From assembly GCA_038961845.1 (NCBI GenBank), contig CP152408.1, forward strand, positions 5,456,001 to 5,520,000: a stretch of 64,000 bases of DNA. The letters are read 5' to 3'. The position numbers and the translations under genes are program-made. Source of the DNA: Xylophilus sp. GW821-FHT01B05 (lineage in GTDB: Bacteria; Pseudomonadota; Gammaproteobacteria; Burkholderiales; Burkholderiaceae_C). The notes under the pieces were generated by a model. It was not told where the DNA came from, did not search any database, and saw nothing but the letters and a program-made list of their open reading frames with translations. Position 1 is the first letter of the stretch. Each line of letters starts with the position of its first letter. Positions 8,311 through 18,590 of the stretch are shown here, one piece after another.

Positions 8311-9096
8311 CTATCTGCCCAGCCAGCGGGCAATGCGTCCAGGCATACGGGGTGGGCCCTCTACCTGTATCAGCACCACGCTGACATTATCGCGTCCGCC
8401 TGCGGCGTTCGCGGCTCGCACCAGCGCCTCGGCACTACCGCCCATCGGAAGATCAGAGGCCAGCAGCCGGCCGATGGCCGGGTCGTCGAGCATGTCGGAC
8501 AAACCGTCCGAACACAGCAGGTAGCGGTCGCCCGGCTCCACGGCGTGGTCGGACAGGTCCAGCCGCACCTCGGCCTCTACGCCCAGCGCGCGGGTCACCA
8601 GGTTGCGGAAGGCCGCAGCGGCGGCGTCCTCGCGGCGGATCCGGCCGGCGTCGAGCTGCTCCTGCAGCACGGAATGGTCGCGTGTGAGCTGGCGCAGCTG
8701 GCCGCCGCGCAGGCGATAGCAACGCGAATCCCCGACGTGGCCGACCAGCACGCGCCGGCCAAGGAACACGGCCAGCACCAGGGTCGTGCCCATGCCTTGG
8801 TACTCGGGATGGCCGCGCGCGGCCTCGACGATGGCGAAGTTGGCATCGGCCACGCAGCGCTGCATGGCGCGGCGCAGCTCGCGCACCGATGGCATGCCGG
8901 GCTGCGCCTGCCGCCAGCGGCCGAATGCGGCATGCACCGAATGGGTGGCGATGCCGCTGGCGACCTCGCCCGCGTTGTAGCCGCCCATGCCGTCGGCCAG
9001 CAGCGCCAAGCCCAGCGCCGCGTCATGCAGGACGGCGTCTTCGTTGTTCTGCCGGACGCGACCGGTGTCGGAGAGGGCGTGAAACTGGTAGTGCAT
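8311..9096 (-). CDS. PP2C-family serine/threonine protein phosphatase
   Basis: A 261-residue PPM phosphatase. It begins in the conserved SDTGRVRQNNEDA region, then LLADGMGGYNAGEVAS with the metal-binding Asp and Gly, VGHVGDSRCYRLR, TRDHSVLQEQ, LLCSDGLSDML and the final GGRDNVSVVL motif. All metal and phosphate ligands of bacterial PP2C enzymes are visible. I placed the start at the ATG at 9096, which gives the typical N terminus MHYQFHALSDTG; the frame stays open to 9201 but the extra residues are not family-like. It is the first gene of the PP2C-FHA-cyclase-phosphodiesterase run. Bacterial PP2C enzymes next to FHA genes are also found in type VI secretion loci, but no T6SS gene is seen here. 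Confidence 0.9.
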   Translation of the reverse strand: MHYQFHALSDTGRVRQNNEDAVLHDAALGLALLADGMGGYNAGEVASGIATHSVHAAFGRWRQAQPGMPSVRELRRAMQRCVADANFAIVEAARGHPEYQGMGTTLVLAVFLGRRVLVGHVGDSRCYRLRGGQLRQLTRDHSVLQEQLDAGRIRREDAAAAAFRNLVTRALGVEAEVRLDLSDHAVEPGDRYLLCSDGLSDMLDDPAIGRLLASDLPMGGSAEALVRAANAAGGRDNVSVVLIQVEGPPRMPGRIARWLGR

Positions 9097-9218
9097 CGCA
9101 GGCGACGGGTCGCGGACGGCCGCCCACAATCTGGTCGGGCGGCGCATCATAGAGCAGCCCGACGCCGCGCGCTGCGGCGTTTTGCCTGGGGGCAAGCTCA
9201 CCCCCGAGCGATTTGCGC

Positions 9219-9908
9219 TCAGGCGCCAGCGGCTGGCCGCGCGCCGCGGGCCTTCAGCGTCTTGCCGACAAGCACCACGAAGGCGGCGCCTGCTGCTGCG
9301 GCAGCGTAGTGCAGCCAGTGGTTGCCTTCCAGCACGCCGCTGAGCGCGGTGTCACCCATGATGGTTTCGCCACCGACCCAGCCGATCAGGGCGGCGCCCA
9401 GCAGCACGATGATGGGGAAGCGCTCCATCAGCTTGATCATGAGCGAGCTGCCGAAGACCACCAGCGGAATGCTGATCGCCAGGCCCAGCACCAGCAGCAG
9501 CATGCTGCCCTGGGCCGCGGCGGCCACGGCGATGACGTTGTCCAGGCTCATGACCAGATCGGCGATCAGGATGGTGCGCACGGCCGTCATCAGGTTGCCG
9601 TATTCCTTGGATTCGCCTTCACCCTCATCCTCTTCACCCAGCAGTTGCACGCCGATCCAGAGCAGCAGGCAGCCGCCGACGATCTGCAGGTAGGGCAAGG
9701 CGAGCAGCTTGGCCGCGACCACGGTGAGCACGATGCGCAGAACCACGGCGGCGCCGGAGCCCCACAAAATGGCCTGTTTCTGCTGGTGCGGCGGCAGTGA
9801 GCGGGCCGCCAGCGCGATCACCACGGCGTTGTCGCCGGAGAGAATGATGTTGATCCAGACGATCTTGAGTAGACCGATCCAGAAGTCGGGACTATTGAGG
9901 ACTTCCAT
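9219..9908 (-). CDS. TerC/YjbE-family integral membrane protein, probable metal exporter
   Basis: A 229-residue membrane protein with about seven hydrophobic helices and the two TerC hallmark motifs: NIILSGDNAVVIA near the N terminus and ADLVMSLDNVIAVAAA in the middle, each with an Asp-Asn pair in the membrane. An acidic loop (GEEDEGEGESKEY) separates the halves. TerC-family proteins of this type export manganese or support metal loading of secreted proteins. The gene starts 18 bases after a strong hairpin that also ends the sucCD transcript. I looked for the yybP-ykoY manganese riboswitch consensus in the leader and did not find it. Confidence 0.88.
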   Translation of the reverse strand: MEVLNSPDFWIGLLKIVWINIILSGDNAVVIALAARSLPPHQQKQAILWGSGAAVVLRIVLTVVAAKLLALPYLQIVGGCLLLWIGVQLLGEEDEGEGESKEYGNLMTAVRTILIADLVMSLDNVIAVAAAAQGSMLLLVLGLAISIPLVVFGSSLMIKLMERFPIIVLLGAALIGWVGGETIMGDTALSGVLEGNHWLHYAAAAAGAAFVVLVGKTLKARGARPAAGA

Positions 9909-9928
9909 CCGTTGCTCCTGTTATGAAT

Positions 9929-9971
9929 AAAGAAGCGCTCCGGGCCAACCTGCCCCGGAGCGCTTCTTTTT
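9929..9971. terminator. Strong hairpin between sucD and terC
   Basis: Long stem of about 15 bp, AAGAAGCGCTCCGGG (9930-9944) with its complement in CCCGGAGCGCTTCTT, loop around CCAACCTG, and T-runs on both sides (TTCTTTTT on plus, CTTTATT on minus). It can terminate sucCD. Its position only 18 bases upstream of the terC start means terC must be read through it, or start from a promoter overlapping it. Confidence 0.85.
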
Positions 9972-10046
9972 GTAGAGCGGAGTGTAAAAGCCCCCTGGGC
10001 CGGCGCAGATGCGTAATTCTGCGTACGGCCCCTGCCCACAGTCTGC

Positions 10047-10940
10047 TTAGAGCTTTGCCTTCAGCAGCTTGGCCAGTTCCGAGAAATTACGCGTCACGGT
10101 GAAGCCGGACTCTTCCATGATGGCGAGCTTGGCTTCGGCGGTGTCGGCGCCGCCCGAGATCAGCGCACCGGCGTGGCCCATGCGCTTGCCGGGAGGCGCG
10201 GTCACGCCGGCGATGAAGCCGACCACCGGCTTCTTCATGTTGAGCTTGCACCAGCGGGCAGCGTCGGCCTCGTCCGGACCGCCGATTTCGCCGATCATGA
10301 TGACGGCATCGGTTTCCGGGTCGTCATTGAAGGCCTTCATCACGTCAATGTGCTTCAGGCCGTTGATCGGGTCGCCGCCGATGCCGACTGCGCTCGATTG
10401 GCCGAGGCCGATTTCGGTCAGTTGCGCAACTGCTTCATAGGTCAGCGTGCCGGAGCGCGAGACCACGCCGATGCGGCCCTTGCGGTGGATATGGCCGGGC
10501 ATGATGCCGATCTTGATCTCGTCGGGCGTGATCAGGCCGGGGCAGTTGGGGCCAAGCAGCAGGGTCTTCTTGCCGCCAGCGGCTTCCTTGGCCTTCATGC
10601 GGTTGCGCACTTCGAGCATGTCCTTGACCGGAATGCCTTCGGTGATGCAAATCGCCATGTCGAGGTCGGCTTCGACAGCTTCCCAGATGGCGGCGGCAGC
10701 GCCTGCCGGCGGCACGTAGATCACCGACACGGTGGCGCCGGTCTGCGTGGCGGCTTCCTTGACCGAGCCGAAGATCGGGATGTTGAAGATCGACTCGCCG
10801 GCCTTCTTCGGGTTCACGCCGGCCACGAAGGCGTTCTTGCCGTTCGCGTATTCCTGGCACTTTTCCGTGTGGAACTGACCGGTCTTGCCCGTGATGCCTT
10901 GGGTGATGACCTTGGTGTCTTTGTTGATGTAGATCGACAT
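10047..10940 (-). CDS. sucD: Succinate-CoA ligase (ADP-forming) alpha subunit
   Basis: The alpha subunit of the TCA-cycle enzyme that interconverts succinyl-CoA and succinate with ADP or GDP phosphorylation. At 297 residues it is full length. It has the CoA-binding N-terminal domain ([16 protein letters not shown]), LLLGPNCPG, the [12 protein letters not shown] loop, and the phosphorylated active-site His in [12 protein letters not shown] (about residue 256). It follows sucC after 9 bases, the usual sucC-sucD order, and the transcript ends at the hairpin downstream. Confidence 0.97.
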   Translation of the reverse strand: MSIYINKDTKVITQGITGKTGQFHTEKCQEYANGKNAFVAGVNPKKAGESIFNIPIFGSVKEAATQTGATVSVIYVPPAGAAAAIWEAVEADLDMAICITEGIPVKDMLEVRNRMKAKEAAGGKKTLLLGPNCPGLITPDEIKIGIMPGHIHRKGRIGVVSRSGTLTYEAVAQLTEIGLGQSSAVGIGGDPINGLKHIDVMKAFNDDPETDAVIMIGEIGGPDEADAARWCKLNMKKPVVGFIAGVTAPPGKRMGHAGALISGGADTAEAKLAIMEESGFTVTRNFSELAKLLKAKL

Positions 10941-10949
10941 GACGTTTCC

Positions 10950-12116
<1,167 letters not shown>

Positions 12117-12319
12117 GAGGGCTCTCTCAGGAGAAAGGATGGACGGCAGACCCGACGGCCGGAGGTAGAGATGAGGGAGATGCGTTAAGCAAGAAACCTG
12201 TGCTGGCAGCGGGCATGGGGCACAGCAACCGTCGACTGTATCATGGGCGCTTCCACGCCCCCTGCCGGCCCCCGGCTGCCCTTTGTCCACGGCGTGGGAA
12301 TCCACAGGAACACAAGGGA

Positions 12320-13243
12320 ATGTCCAAGGTCTTCATCGATGGCGAAGCCGGTACCACCGGCTTGCAGATCCGCGAACGGCTTCAGCAGATGCCGCAGATC
12401 GAACTGGTGAGCATTGCGCCCGAGCGGCGCAAGGACCCAGTCGCCAAGCGAGAACTGATCGCCGGCGTGGACCTGGTGGTGCTGTGCCTGCACGACGATG
12501 CGGCGCGCGACACCGTGGCCATGGTCGATGCGCTGCCAGGCCATCGCCCGAAGATCATCGATGCCTCGACCGCGCACCGCGTGGCGCCGGGCTGGGTGTT
12601 TGGCTTTCCGGAGCTGGTCGCGGGCCAGAAGGATGCCGTGGCCGCCGCCGATCGCGTGGCCAACCCGGGCTGCTATGCCACCGGCGCCATCGCGCTGCTG
12701 CGCCCCCTGATCGATGCGGGCCTGCTGCCGCCGGATTTCCCGGTGGCGCTGCCTTCGGTCAGCGGTTACTCGGGCGGCGGGCGCAGCATGATCGAGGCCT
12801 ACGAGGCCGGCCAGGCACCGCTGTTCGAGACCTATGCGCTGGGCCTGACGCACAAGCACATTCCCGAGATCCTGCAGTACACCGGCCTCACGCGCCGGCC
12901 GGTGTTCATCCCTTCAGTGGGCAACTTCAAGCAGGGCATGCTGGTGCAGTTGCCGCTGCACCTGGACCTGCTGCCCGGCAAGCCCAAAGCCGCCGACCTG
13001 CACGACGCGCTGGCCGCGCACTATGCCAAGAGCAACACGGCCGAGCAGTTTGTGCAGGTGCTGCCGCCCACCGCCGACGGCAAGCTCGATGCGCTGGCGC
13101 TGAACGACACCAACCAGCTTGAGATCCGCGTGTTCCCGAACGAAGACCACCGCCACGCGGTGCTGATCGCGCGCCTGGACAACCTGGGCAAGGGCGCGAG
13201 CGGGGCTGCCGTACAAAACCTCAAGCTGATGCTGGGCTTGTAG
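12320..13243 (+). CDS. argC: N-acetyl-gamma-glutamyl-phosphate reductase, type 2
   Basis: Third enzyme of arginine synthesis: NADPH-dependent reduction of N-acetylglutamyl phosphate to the semialdehyde. The 307-residue protein has the short type 2 form. Visible are the nucleotide-binding GEAGTTG at 8-14, DASTAHR, the catalytic Cys118 in [10 protein letters not shown], the [10 protein letters not shown] loop and the His in LTHKHIPE. The ATG at 12320 is preceded by AAGGGA. It is divergent from sucC and convergent with recX, whose stop lies three bases beyond the argC stop, so there is no room for a separate terminator. Confidence 0.95.
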   Translation: MSKVFIDGEAGTTGLQIRERLQQMPQIELVSIAPERRKDPVAKRELIAGVDLVVLCLHDDAARDTVAMVDALPGHRPKIIDASTAHRVAPGWVFGFPELVAGQKDAVAAADRVANPGCYATGAIALLRPLIDAGLLPPDFPVALPSVSGYSGGGRSMIEAYEAGQAPLFETYALGLTHKHIPEILQYTGLTRRPVFIPSVGNFKQGMLVQLPLHLDLLPGKPKAADLHDALAAHYAKSNTAEQFVQVLPPTADGKLDALALNDTNQLEIRVFPNEDHRHAVLIARLDNLGKGASGAAVQNLKLMLGL

Positions 13244-13246
13244 CCC

Positions 13247-13702
13247 TCAGCCCTCGTCGTCCCAGCCGCCGGCGAGCACGCGGCGCACTACTTCAGAGGC
13301 GAAGCCTCGCGTCATCAGGAAGCGGGTTTGCCGGGCGCGCTCGGCAGCATCTGCGGGTGGCGCGTCGAACTTGCGCTGCCAGACGGCGCGGGCGCGGGCC
13401 AGTTCTGAATCCTTGAGGCCAGCCAGTGCGGCGGCCATGAGTTCGGGCGCTATGCCTTTTTGCTGGAGTTCCTGGCGGATGCGCGCAGCGCCCAGACGGG
13501 CGGCGCGGCGGTGCACGACGGATTCAACGACGCGCGCCTCGCTCAGAAAGCCCTTGGCGGTGAGCTCGTCCAGCACGCGCTCGATCTCGCCGGGCTCTTC
13601 TTCATGGGGAGCGAGCTTGCGGCTCAGCTCGGTGCGGGAGTGCTCGCGCGCCGACAGGTAGCGCAGCGCGCGGCCCTTGAGGGACAGTTGACCGAAGGCC
13701 AT
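13247..13702 (-). CDS. recX: Regulatory protein RecX
   Basis: RecX binds RecA filaments and limits their activity. The 151-residue protein is of normal RecX length and all alpha-helical, with the three-repeat pattern: RALRYLSAREHSRTELSRKL, VLDELTAKGFLSEARVVESVVHRRA, and a C-terminal RQTRFLMTRGFASEVVRRVL. It is directly downstream of recA in the same direction, the standard arrangement, but the 86-base gap holds a type 1 hairpin repeat that may attenuate recX relative to recA. The ribosome-binding site is weak. Confidence 0.95.
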   Translation of the reverse strand: MAFGQLSLKGRALRYLSAREHSRTELSRKLAPHEEEPGEIERVLDELTAKGFLSEARVVESVVHRRAARLGAARIRQELQQKGIAPELMAAALAGLKDSELARARAVWQRKFDAPPADAAERARQTRFLMTRGFASEVVRRVLAGGWDDEG

Positions 13703-13715
13703 CGCGGCTCAGGCA

Positions 13716-13778
13716 GCTACTAAAATAATAGCTACCTGCCCAGGTGCAGCCTGGGTTTCAGCCACTTTTCTTCCAAAA
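13716..13778 (+). repeat. Type 1 hairpin repeat between recA and recX
   Basis: Reads CTACTAAAATAATAGC, then GCCCAGG-5nt-CCTGGG, then TTTCAGCCACTTTTC. Stem CCCAGG/CCTGGG with AT-rich flanks. It matches the copies at 19267, 38794 and 47337 (reverse) and the moaC copy. On the recA-recX strand the hairpin is followed by TATTATTTT, so it could work as a weak terminator or processing site. Confidence 0.85.
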
Positions 13779-13788
13779 GCCGCAATCC

Positions 13789-14856
<1,068 letters not shown>

Positions 14857-14919
14857 GTGAAAAATCTCCTGAAGGATCAATGACTTGCAGAAATCCGGGC
14901 CACTGATTCAATGAACAGC

Positions 14920-14935
14920 CTGGATGCTTGAACAG
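14920..14935 (-). promoter_or_regulatory. Possible LexA (SOS) box upstream of recA
   Basis: Minus-strand CTGTTCAAGCATCCAG fits CTGT-N8-ACAG with one mismatch (CCAG for ACAG). It lies 64-79 bases upstream of the recA start, where an SOS operator is expected. Confidence 0.45.
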
Positions 14936-14962
14936 TAGTGTATGGAGCTTGTCTTTCGTCGT

Positions 14963-14984
14963 AAACCTGATTTTTAGTCAGTTT
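14963..14984. promoter_or_regulatory. Imperfect palindrome before the MarR gene
   Basis: AAACCTGATTTTTAGTCAGTTT has arms AAAC(C)TGA and TCAGTTT around a T-rich centre, 17-38 bases before the MarR start, so it could be its own operator. The one-base bulge lowers confidence. Confidence 0.35.
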
Positions 14985-15000
14985 GCCTTACCATTTTCCA

Positions 15001-15483
15001 ATGGACGACAACACGCAATCCGGGCCCGACGACGGCTGGCGGCAGGCCCACCTGGGGCGGCTGATGGGCGAGGCCTTGCGCCGCTTCGATGCGCGCGTGC
15101 TGGAGTGGATGGCGCACGACGAGGCGGTGCCGCTGGCGCTGTCCAACCTGGCGGCGCGCTCGCAGGTGAGCGCGGCCCATGTGCACATCACGCGGCACCT
15201 GGCGCTGGAGGGCTCGCGCCTGACCGACCTGGCCGCCGCCGCCGGCATGAGCAAGCAGGCCATGGGCGACCTGGTGGACCAATGCACGGCCTGGGGCCTG
15301 GTGGAGCGCGGGCCCGATCCGTTTGATGCGCGCGCGCGGCTGGTGCGCTTCACGCCGGCCGGCCTGGGCTGGCTGGCTGGCTTTCGCCGCGCGGTGCAGC
15401 ATGCCGAGGCCGAGTTCCAGGCCGAGGTCGGGGCCGAGGTGGCGACGGTGGTGCGGCTGGGGCTGGAGGTCTACGCGCGTTAG
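15001..15483 (+). CDS. MarR-family transcriptional regulator
   Basis: A 160-residue winged-helix regulator. The recognition region is HVHITRHLALEGSRLTDLAAAAGMSKQAMGDLVDQCTAWGLVER (about 60-103), followed by the wing DPFDARARLVRFTPAG that marks MarR proteins, and dimerising helices at both ends. The ATG at 15001 is chosen; a TTG at 14983 would add six residues. It is divergent from recA and its target is unknown. The next gene starts 116 bases on in the same direction, so it may belong with the binding-protein/diguanylate-cyclase group, but the gap is long for an operon. Confidence 0.87.
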   Translation: MDDNTQSGPDDGWRQAHLGRLMGEALRRFDARVLEWMAHDEAVPLALSNLAARSQVSAAHVHITRHLALEGSRLTDLAAAAGMSKQAMGDLVDQCTAWGLVERGPDPFDARARLVRFTPAGLGWLAGFRRAVQHAEAEFQAEVGAEVATVVRLGLEVYAR

Positions 15484-15599
15484 ACACCCGCTTGCGAAGC
15501 CGCGAAGTAGCCCCACAAAGCCGCCATACGGCATGGACCGCGCGGCCCTCCCTGCGGTACCCTGCGTACTCACCGTACATTCGCTTTCACCGCCCGTTC

Positions 15600-16391
15600 G
15601 TGACGCCCCCCGCCCCTCTTTCCACCGCACCAGTGCGGCCAGACCGCCGCCGGGCCTGCGCCGTGCTTGGGACGCTGACCGTGGCCGCACCTGCGCTGCG
15701 GGCAGCACCGGCGCTGCGCATCCTGACCGAGGAATATCCGCCCTACAACTTCACGCAGGACGGCCGCGTCACCGGCCTGGGCACCGAGGTGGTGGAAGCC
15801 GTGCTGGCACAGATCGGCCTGCAGGCGGCCATCCAGTCGCTGCCCTGGGCGCGCGCCTACGAGACGACGCTGGCCGAGGAAAACGTGCTGATCTATTCGA
15901 TCAACCGCTCGGCAGAGCGCGAGCGCCTGTTCAAGTGGGTGGGCGTCGTCGCGCCCAGCGACTACTACCTGTTTGCGCTGCGCAGCCGCCGGCTGGACGT
16001 GACCAGGATCGAGCAGGTGCGGGCGATGCAGATCGGCACGGTCAAGCAGGACATCGGCGAGCAGCGGCTGCTGACGCTGGGCTTCATGCCCGGCGACAGC
16101 CTGCAGTCGGGCCCGCGCCACGACCTGAACTACCAGAAGCTCAAGGCCGGCCGCATCGACCTGTGGGTGATGAACGAGCTGGGTGCGCGCTGGATCGCGC
16201 GGCAGGCCGGCGACGACCCGGCCCAGACCCTGGAGCGCGTGCTGCGCCTGCCCGACCAGGGCCCGGGCGGCAACTACATGGCCTTCGGGTCGAAGACCGC
16301 CGACGCGCTGGTGGAGCGCTTTCGCGGCGGGCTGGCGGCACTGCACCGCAACGGCACCTACGAGGCGCTGCAAAGGAAATGGCTGCAGTAG
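15600..16391 (+). CDS. Periplasmic solute-binding protein, family 3-like
   Basis: A 263-residue predicted exported protein (twin-arginine-rich leader RRRACAVLG, then Ala-rich core). The mature part is a type 2 periplasmic binding fold: LRILTEEYPPYNF, GLGTEVVEAVLAQIG, LPWARAYE, an SP..ERLFKWVG-type block and a C-terminal LHRNGTYEALQRKWL helix. The GTG at 15600 is the most likely start; the frame is open further upstream without conserved content. There is no transporter permease nearby. The 3' end overlaps the following diguanylate cyclase by 13 bases, so the two are coupled. A sensory role feeding the cyclase is plausible but inferred. Confidence 0.78.
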   Translation: MTPPAPLSTAPVRPDRRRACAVLGTLTVAAPALRAAPALRILTEEYPPYNFTQDGRVTGLGTEVVEAVLAQIGLQAAIQSLPWARAYETTLAEENVLIYSINRSAERERLFKWVGVVAPSDYYLFALRSRRLDVTRIEQVRAMQIGTVKQDIGEQRLLTLGFMPGDSLQSGPRHDLNYQKLKAGRIDLWVMNELGARWIARQAGDDPAQTLERVLRLPDQGPGGNYMAFGSKTADALVERFRGGLAALHRNGTYEALQRKWLQ

Positions 16392-17728
16392 GCGACAGCC
16401 TCCCCAGCACAGCGCCCGGCGCCTCCGCGCGGCTGGCGCTGGGCACGCGGCTGATGCTGGCCACGCTCGGCTTCTGCCTGGTGTTCACGCTGCTGACGGT
16501 GACGGTGCGTACCTGGTCGGCTTGGCGCAGCGGCGTGGCGGCGATGTCGGCCGACCTGACCCTGCTGGAGCAGGTGTTCCAGCCGGCGCTGGCGCGCTCG
16601 ATCTGGGACATGGACCGCGACGCGCTGCAGGTGCATGTGGACAGCCTGGCCAACGCCGCGCCGGTGGGCAAGGTCGAGCTGACGATCAACGCCGGCAGCC
16701 GGCCACCCGAGGTCTTCAGCCGCCAGCGCCTGGACTGGCAGCCTTCGCAACTGGCGCCGGTGCGCCGCGTGGCGCTGGCGCATGCACCCTTTCCAGGCGG
16801 CCTGGAGACCGTGGGCAGCCTGACGCTGTATGGCGACGAGCGCGTGCTCTGGTCGCGCCTGCGCAGCGAGGTGCTGACCATCGGCCTGACCCAGCTGGTG
16901 CAGTCGCTGCTGCTGGCCAGCCTGGTGGTGCTGGTGTTTGGCCGGCTGGTGACCCAGCATGTGCAGCGCATCGCCACCCACCTGGAGCGGCTCACGCCCG
17001 AGACACTGGACCGCCCGCTGGCCCTGCAGCGGCCCGCCGGGCGCCAGGATGAACTCAGCCAACTGGTGGCCGGCGTCAACCACCTGCAGGCCAATTTGTC
17101 GGACTACCTGCAGCGCCAGCAGCGCTACGAGCACGAGCTGGCCGACCACCGCGACCGGCTGGCCGAGCTGGTGCAGGCGCGCACCGTCGAGCTGGAGGCG
17201 GCCAACCGCCAGTTGCAGACCCTGTCGCGCACCGACCCGCTGACCGGGCTGGCCAACCGCCGGCATTTCGACGAGGCCGCCACCACCGAATTCCAGCGCG
17301 CGCGCCGCAGCGGCCAGCCGCTGTGCCTGCTGCTGGCCGACATCGACTACTTCAAGCGCTACAACGACCGCCACGGCCATGCCGCCGGCGATGCCAGCCT
17401 GGTGCGCATCGCGCACAACCTGCAGGGCTGCGCCAGCCGCGCCGGCGAGCTGGTGGCGCGCATCGGCGGCGAGGAATTCGCCGTGCTGCTGCCCGGCACC
17501 CCGGCCGCGCAGGGCCGGGAGCTGGCCGAGCGCATGTGCCAGGCCGTGGCCATGCTCAACATCGCGCACGGGGCCTCTGATGTGGCCGACCACATCACGC
17601 TGAGCGTGGGCGTGGCGCAGTACGACGCCAGCGGCACGCCGGACTTCCACACGCTGTTCCACCAGGCCGACGCGGCGCTCTACCGCGCCAAGCACCAGGG
17701 CCGCAACCAGGCCAGCGGAGGCGACTGA
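16379..17728 (+). CDS. Membrane-bound diguanylate cyclase (GGDEF) with HAMP
   Basis: A 449-residue inner-membrane enzyme making c-di-GMP. Layout: helix 1 about 25-45, a periplasmic sensor region of about 125 residues, helix 2 about 170-190, HAMP to about 250, a coiled-coil linker, then GGDEF from about 280. Active-site GGEEF is at about 363-367 and the metal Asp in LLADIDYFKRYND is kept. The allosteric I-site position reads RAGE rather than RxxD, so product inhibition may be lost. The gene overlaps the upstream binding-protein gene by 13 bases, and its TGA is followed at once by the ATG of a second binding protein. Confidence 0.88.
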   Translation: MAAVGDSLPSTAPGASARLALGTRLMLATLGFCLVFTLLTVTVRTWSAWRSGVAAMSADLTLLEQVFQPALARSIWDMDRDALQVHVDSLANAAPVGKVELTINAGSRPPEVFSRQRLDWQPSQLAPVRRVALAHAPFPGGLETVGSLTLYGDERVLWSRLRSEVLTIGLTQLVQSLLLASLVVLVFGRLVTQHVQRIATHLERLTPETLDRPLALQRPAGRQDELSQLVAGVNHLQANLSDYLQRQQRYEHELADHRDRLAELVQARTVELEAANRQLQTLSRTDPLTGLANRRHFDEAATTEFQRARRSGQPLCLLLADIDYFKRYNDRHGHAAGDASLVRIAHNLQGCASRAGELVARIGGEEFAVLLPGTPAAQGRELAERMCQAVAMLNIAHGASDVADHITLSVGVAQYDASGTPDFHTLFHQADAALYRAKHQGRNQASGGD

Positions 17729-18523
17729 ATGCCCTGCACACACTGCCTTCGCCCCCTGCTGCGCACGGCCTGCGGCCTGCTGCTGGCGGCCGCCGCCTGC
17801 GGCGCGGCCGCGCAGGCGGTGCGCGTGGTGACCGAGATCACGCCCTACACCTTCGACGAGAGCGGCACCCAGTCCGGCCCCGCCACCAAGCTGGTGCGCG
17901 CCACGCTGGAGCGCGCCGGCATCAGCGACTACCGCCTCGACGTCTACCCCTGGGCGCGCGCCTACGACAAGGCCCTGGGCGAGCCGGGCGTGCTGATCTA
18001 CCTGATCGCCCGCACGCCCGAGCGCGAGCCGCTGTTCCAGTGGGCCGCCGAGGTGATACGCACCCAGTACCACCTGTACCGCCTGGCCGAGCGCAACGAC
18101 ATCGGCGTGGGCAGCCTGGCCGACGCGCGGCGCTACACCATAGGCGTGGTGCGCGACGACCTGCGCCACCAGTACCTGCAGCAACACGGCTTCACGCGGG
18201 TGACGGTGTCGGCCCAACAGCAAGACAACGTACGCCGGCTGCTGGCGCGGCAGGTGGACCTGGTGCCGCTGACCGAGGTCGACGCCCGGCAACAATGCCG
18301 CAACAGGCAGCCGCAGTGCAGCGGCCTGGTGCGCGTACTGACGCTCGACGAGCTGACCACCCAGCTCTACATGGCCTACAGCCGCGGCACGCCCGCCGCG
18401 CTGGTGGAGCGCACGCGCGATGCGTTCGAGCAACTGCGCGCCGAAGGCGCCGTGCACCGCGCCTTTGCCGGCCTGCCCGGCACCGTGGTGTCCGATCCGG
18501 CGCCGCCGAAGCGCAAACCCTGA
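17729..18523 (+). CDS. Second periplasmic solute-binding protein, family 3-like
   Basis: A 264-residue exported protein with a classical signal peptide (core about 10-27, cut near AQA). The mature fold mirrors the protein at 15600: VVTEITPYTF, KLVRATLERAG, the shared YPWARAYD motif, a LIARTPEREPLFQW block and DLVPLTEVDARQ. Motif sharing shows the two are paralogues that flank the diguanylate cyclase. The ATG directly follows the cyclase stop codon. No ABC permease or ATPase is adjacent, which argues for sensing rather than uptake. The two-component regulator follows 67 bases downstream. Confidence 0.8.
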   Translation: MPCTHCLRPLLRTACGLLLAAAACGAAAQAVRVVTEITPYTFDESGTQSGPATKLVRATLERAGISDYRLDVYPWARAYDKALGEPGVLIYLIARTPEREPLFQWAAEVIRTQYHLYRLAERNDIGVGSLADARRYTIGVVRDDLRHQYLQQHGFTRVTVSAQQQDNVRRLLARQVDLVPLTEVDARQQCRNRQPQCSGLVRVLTLDELTTQLYMAYSRGTPAALVERTRDAFEQLRAEGAVHRAFAGLPGTVVSDPAPPKRKP

Positions 18524-18590
18524 GCAGCGCAGCAGCGCCCCGCTCCTAAAATTTGCCCGAGGCGCGCCCTGCGCGCCCAAGGAGACAACT

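Noticed and set aside
8311..9096. PP2C and FHA genes considered as part of a type VI secretion locus
   Set aside because: Such pairs occur in T6SS clusters, but no tss gene or kinase is present; the neighbours are a cyclase and a phosphodiesterase.
9909..10046. yybP-ykoY manganese riboswitch before terC
   Set aside because: TerC-family genes often carry it, but the conserved core bases were not found; only a terminator-like hairpin is visible.
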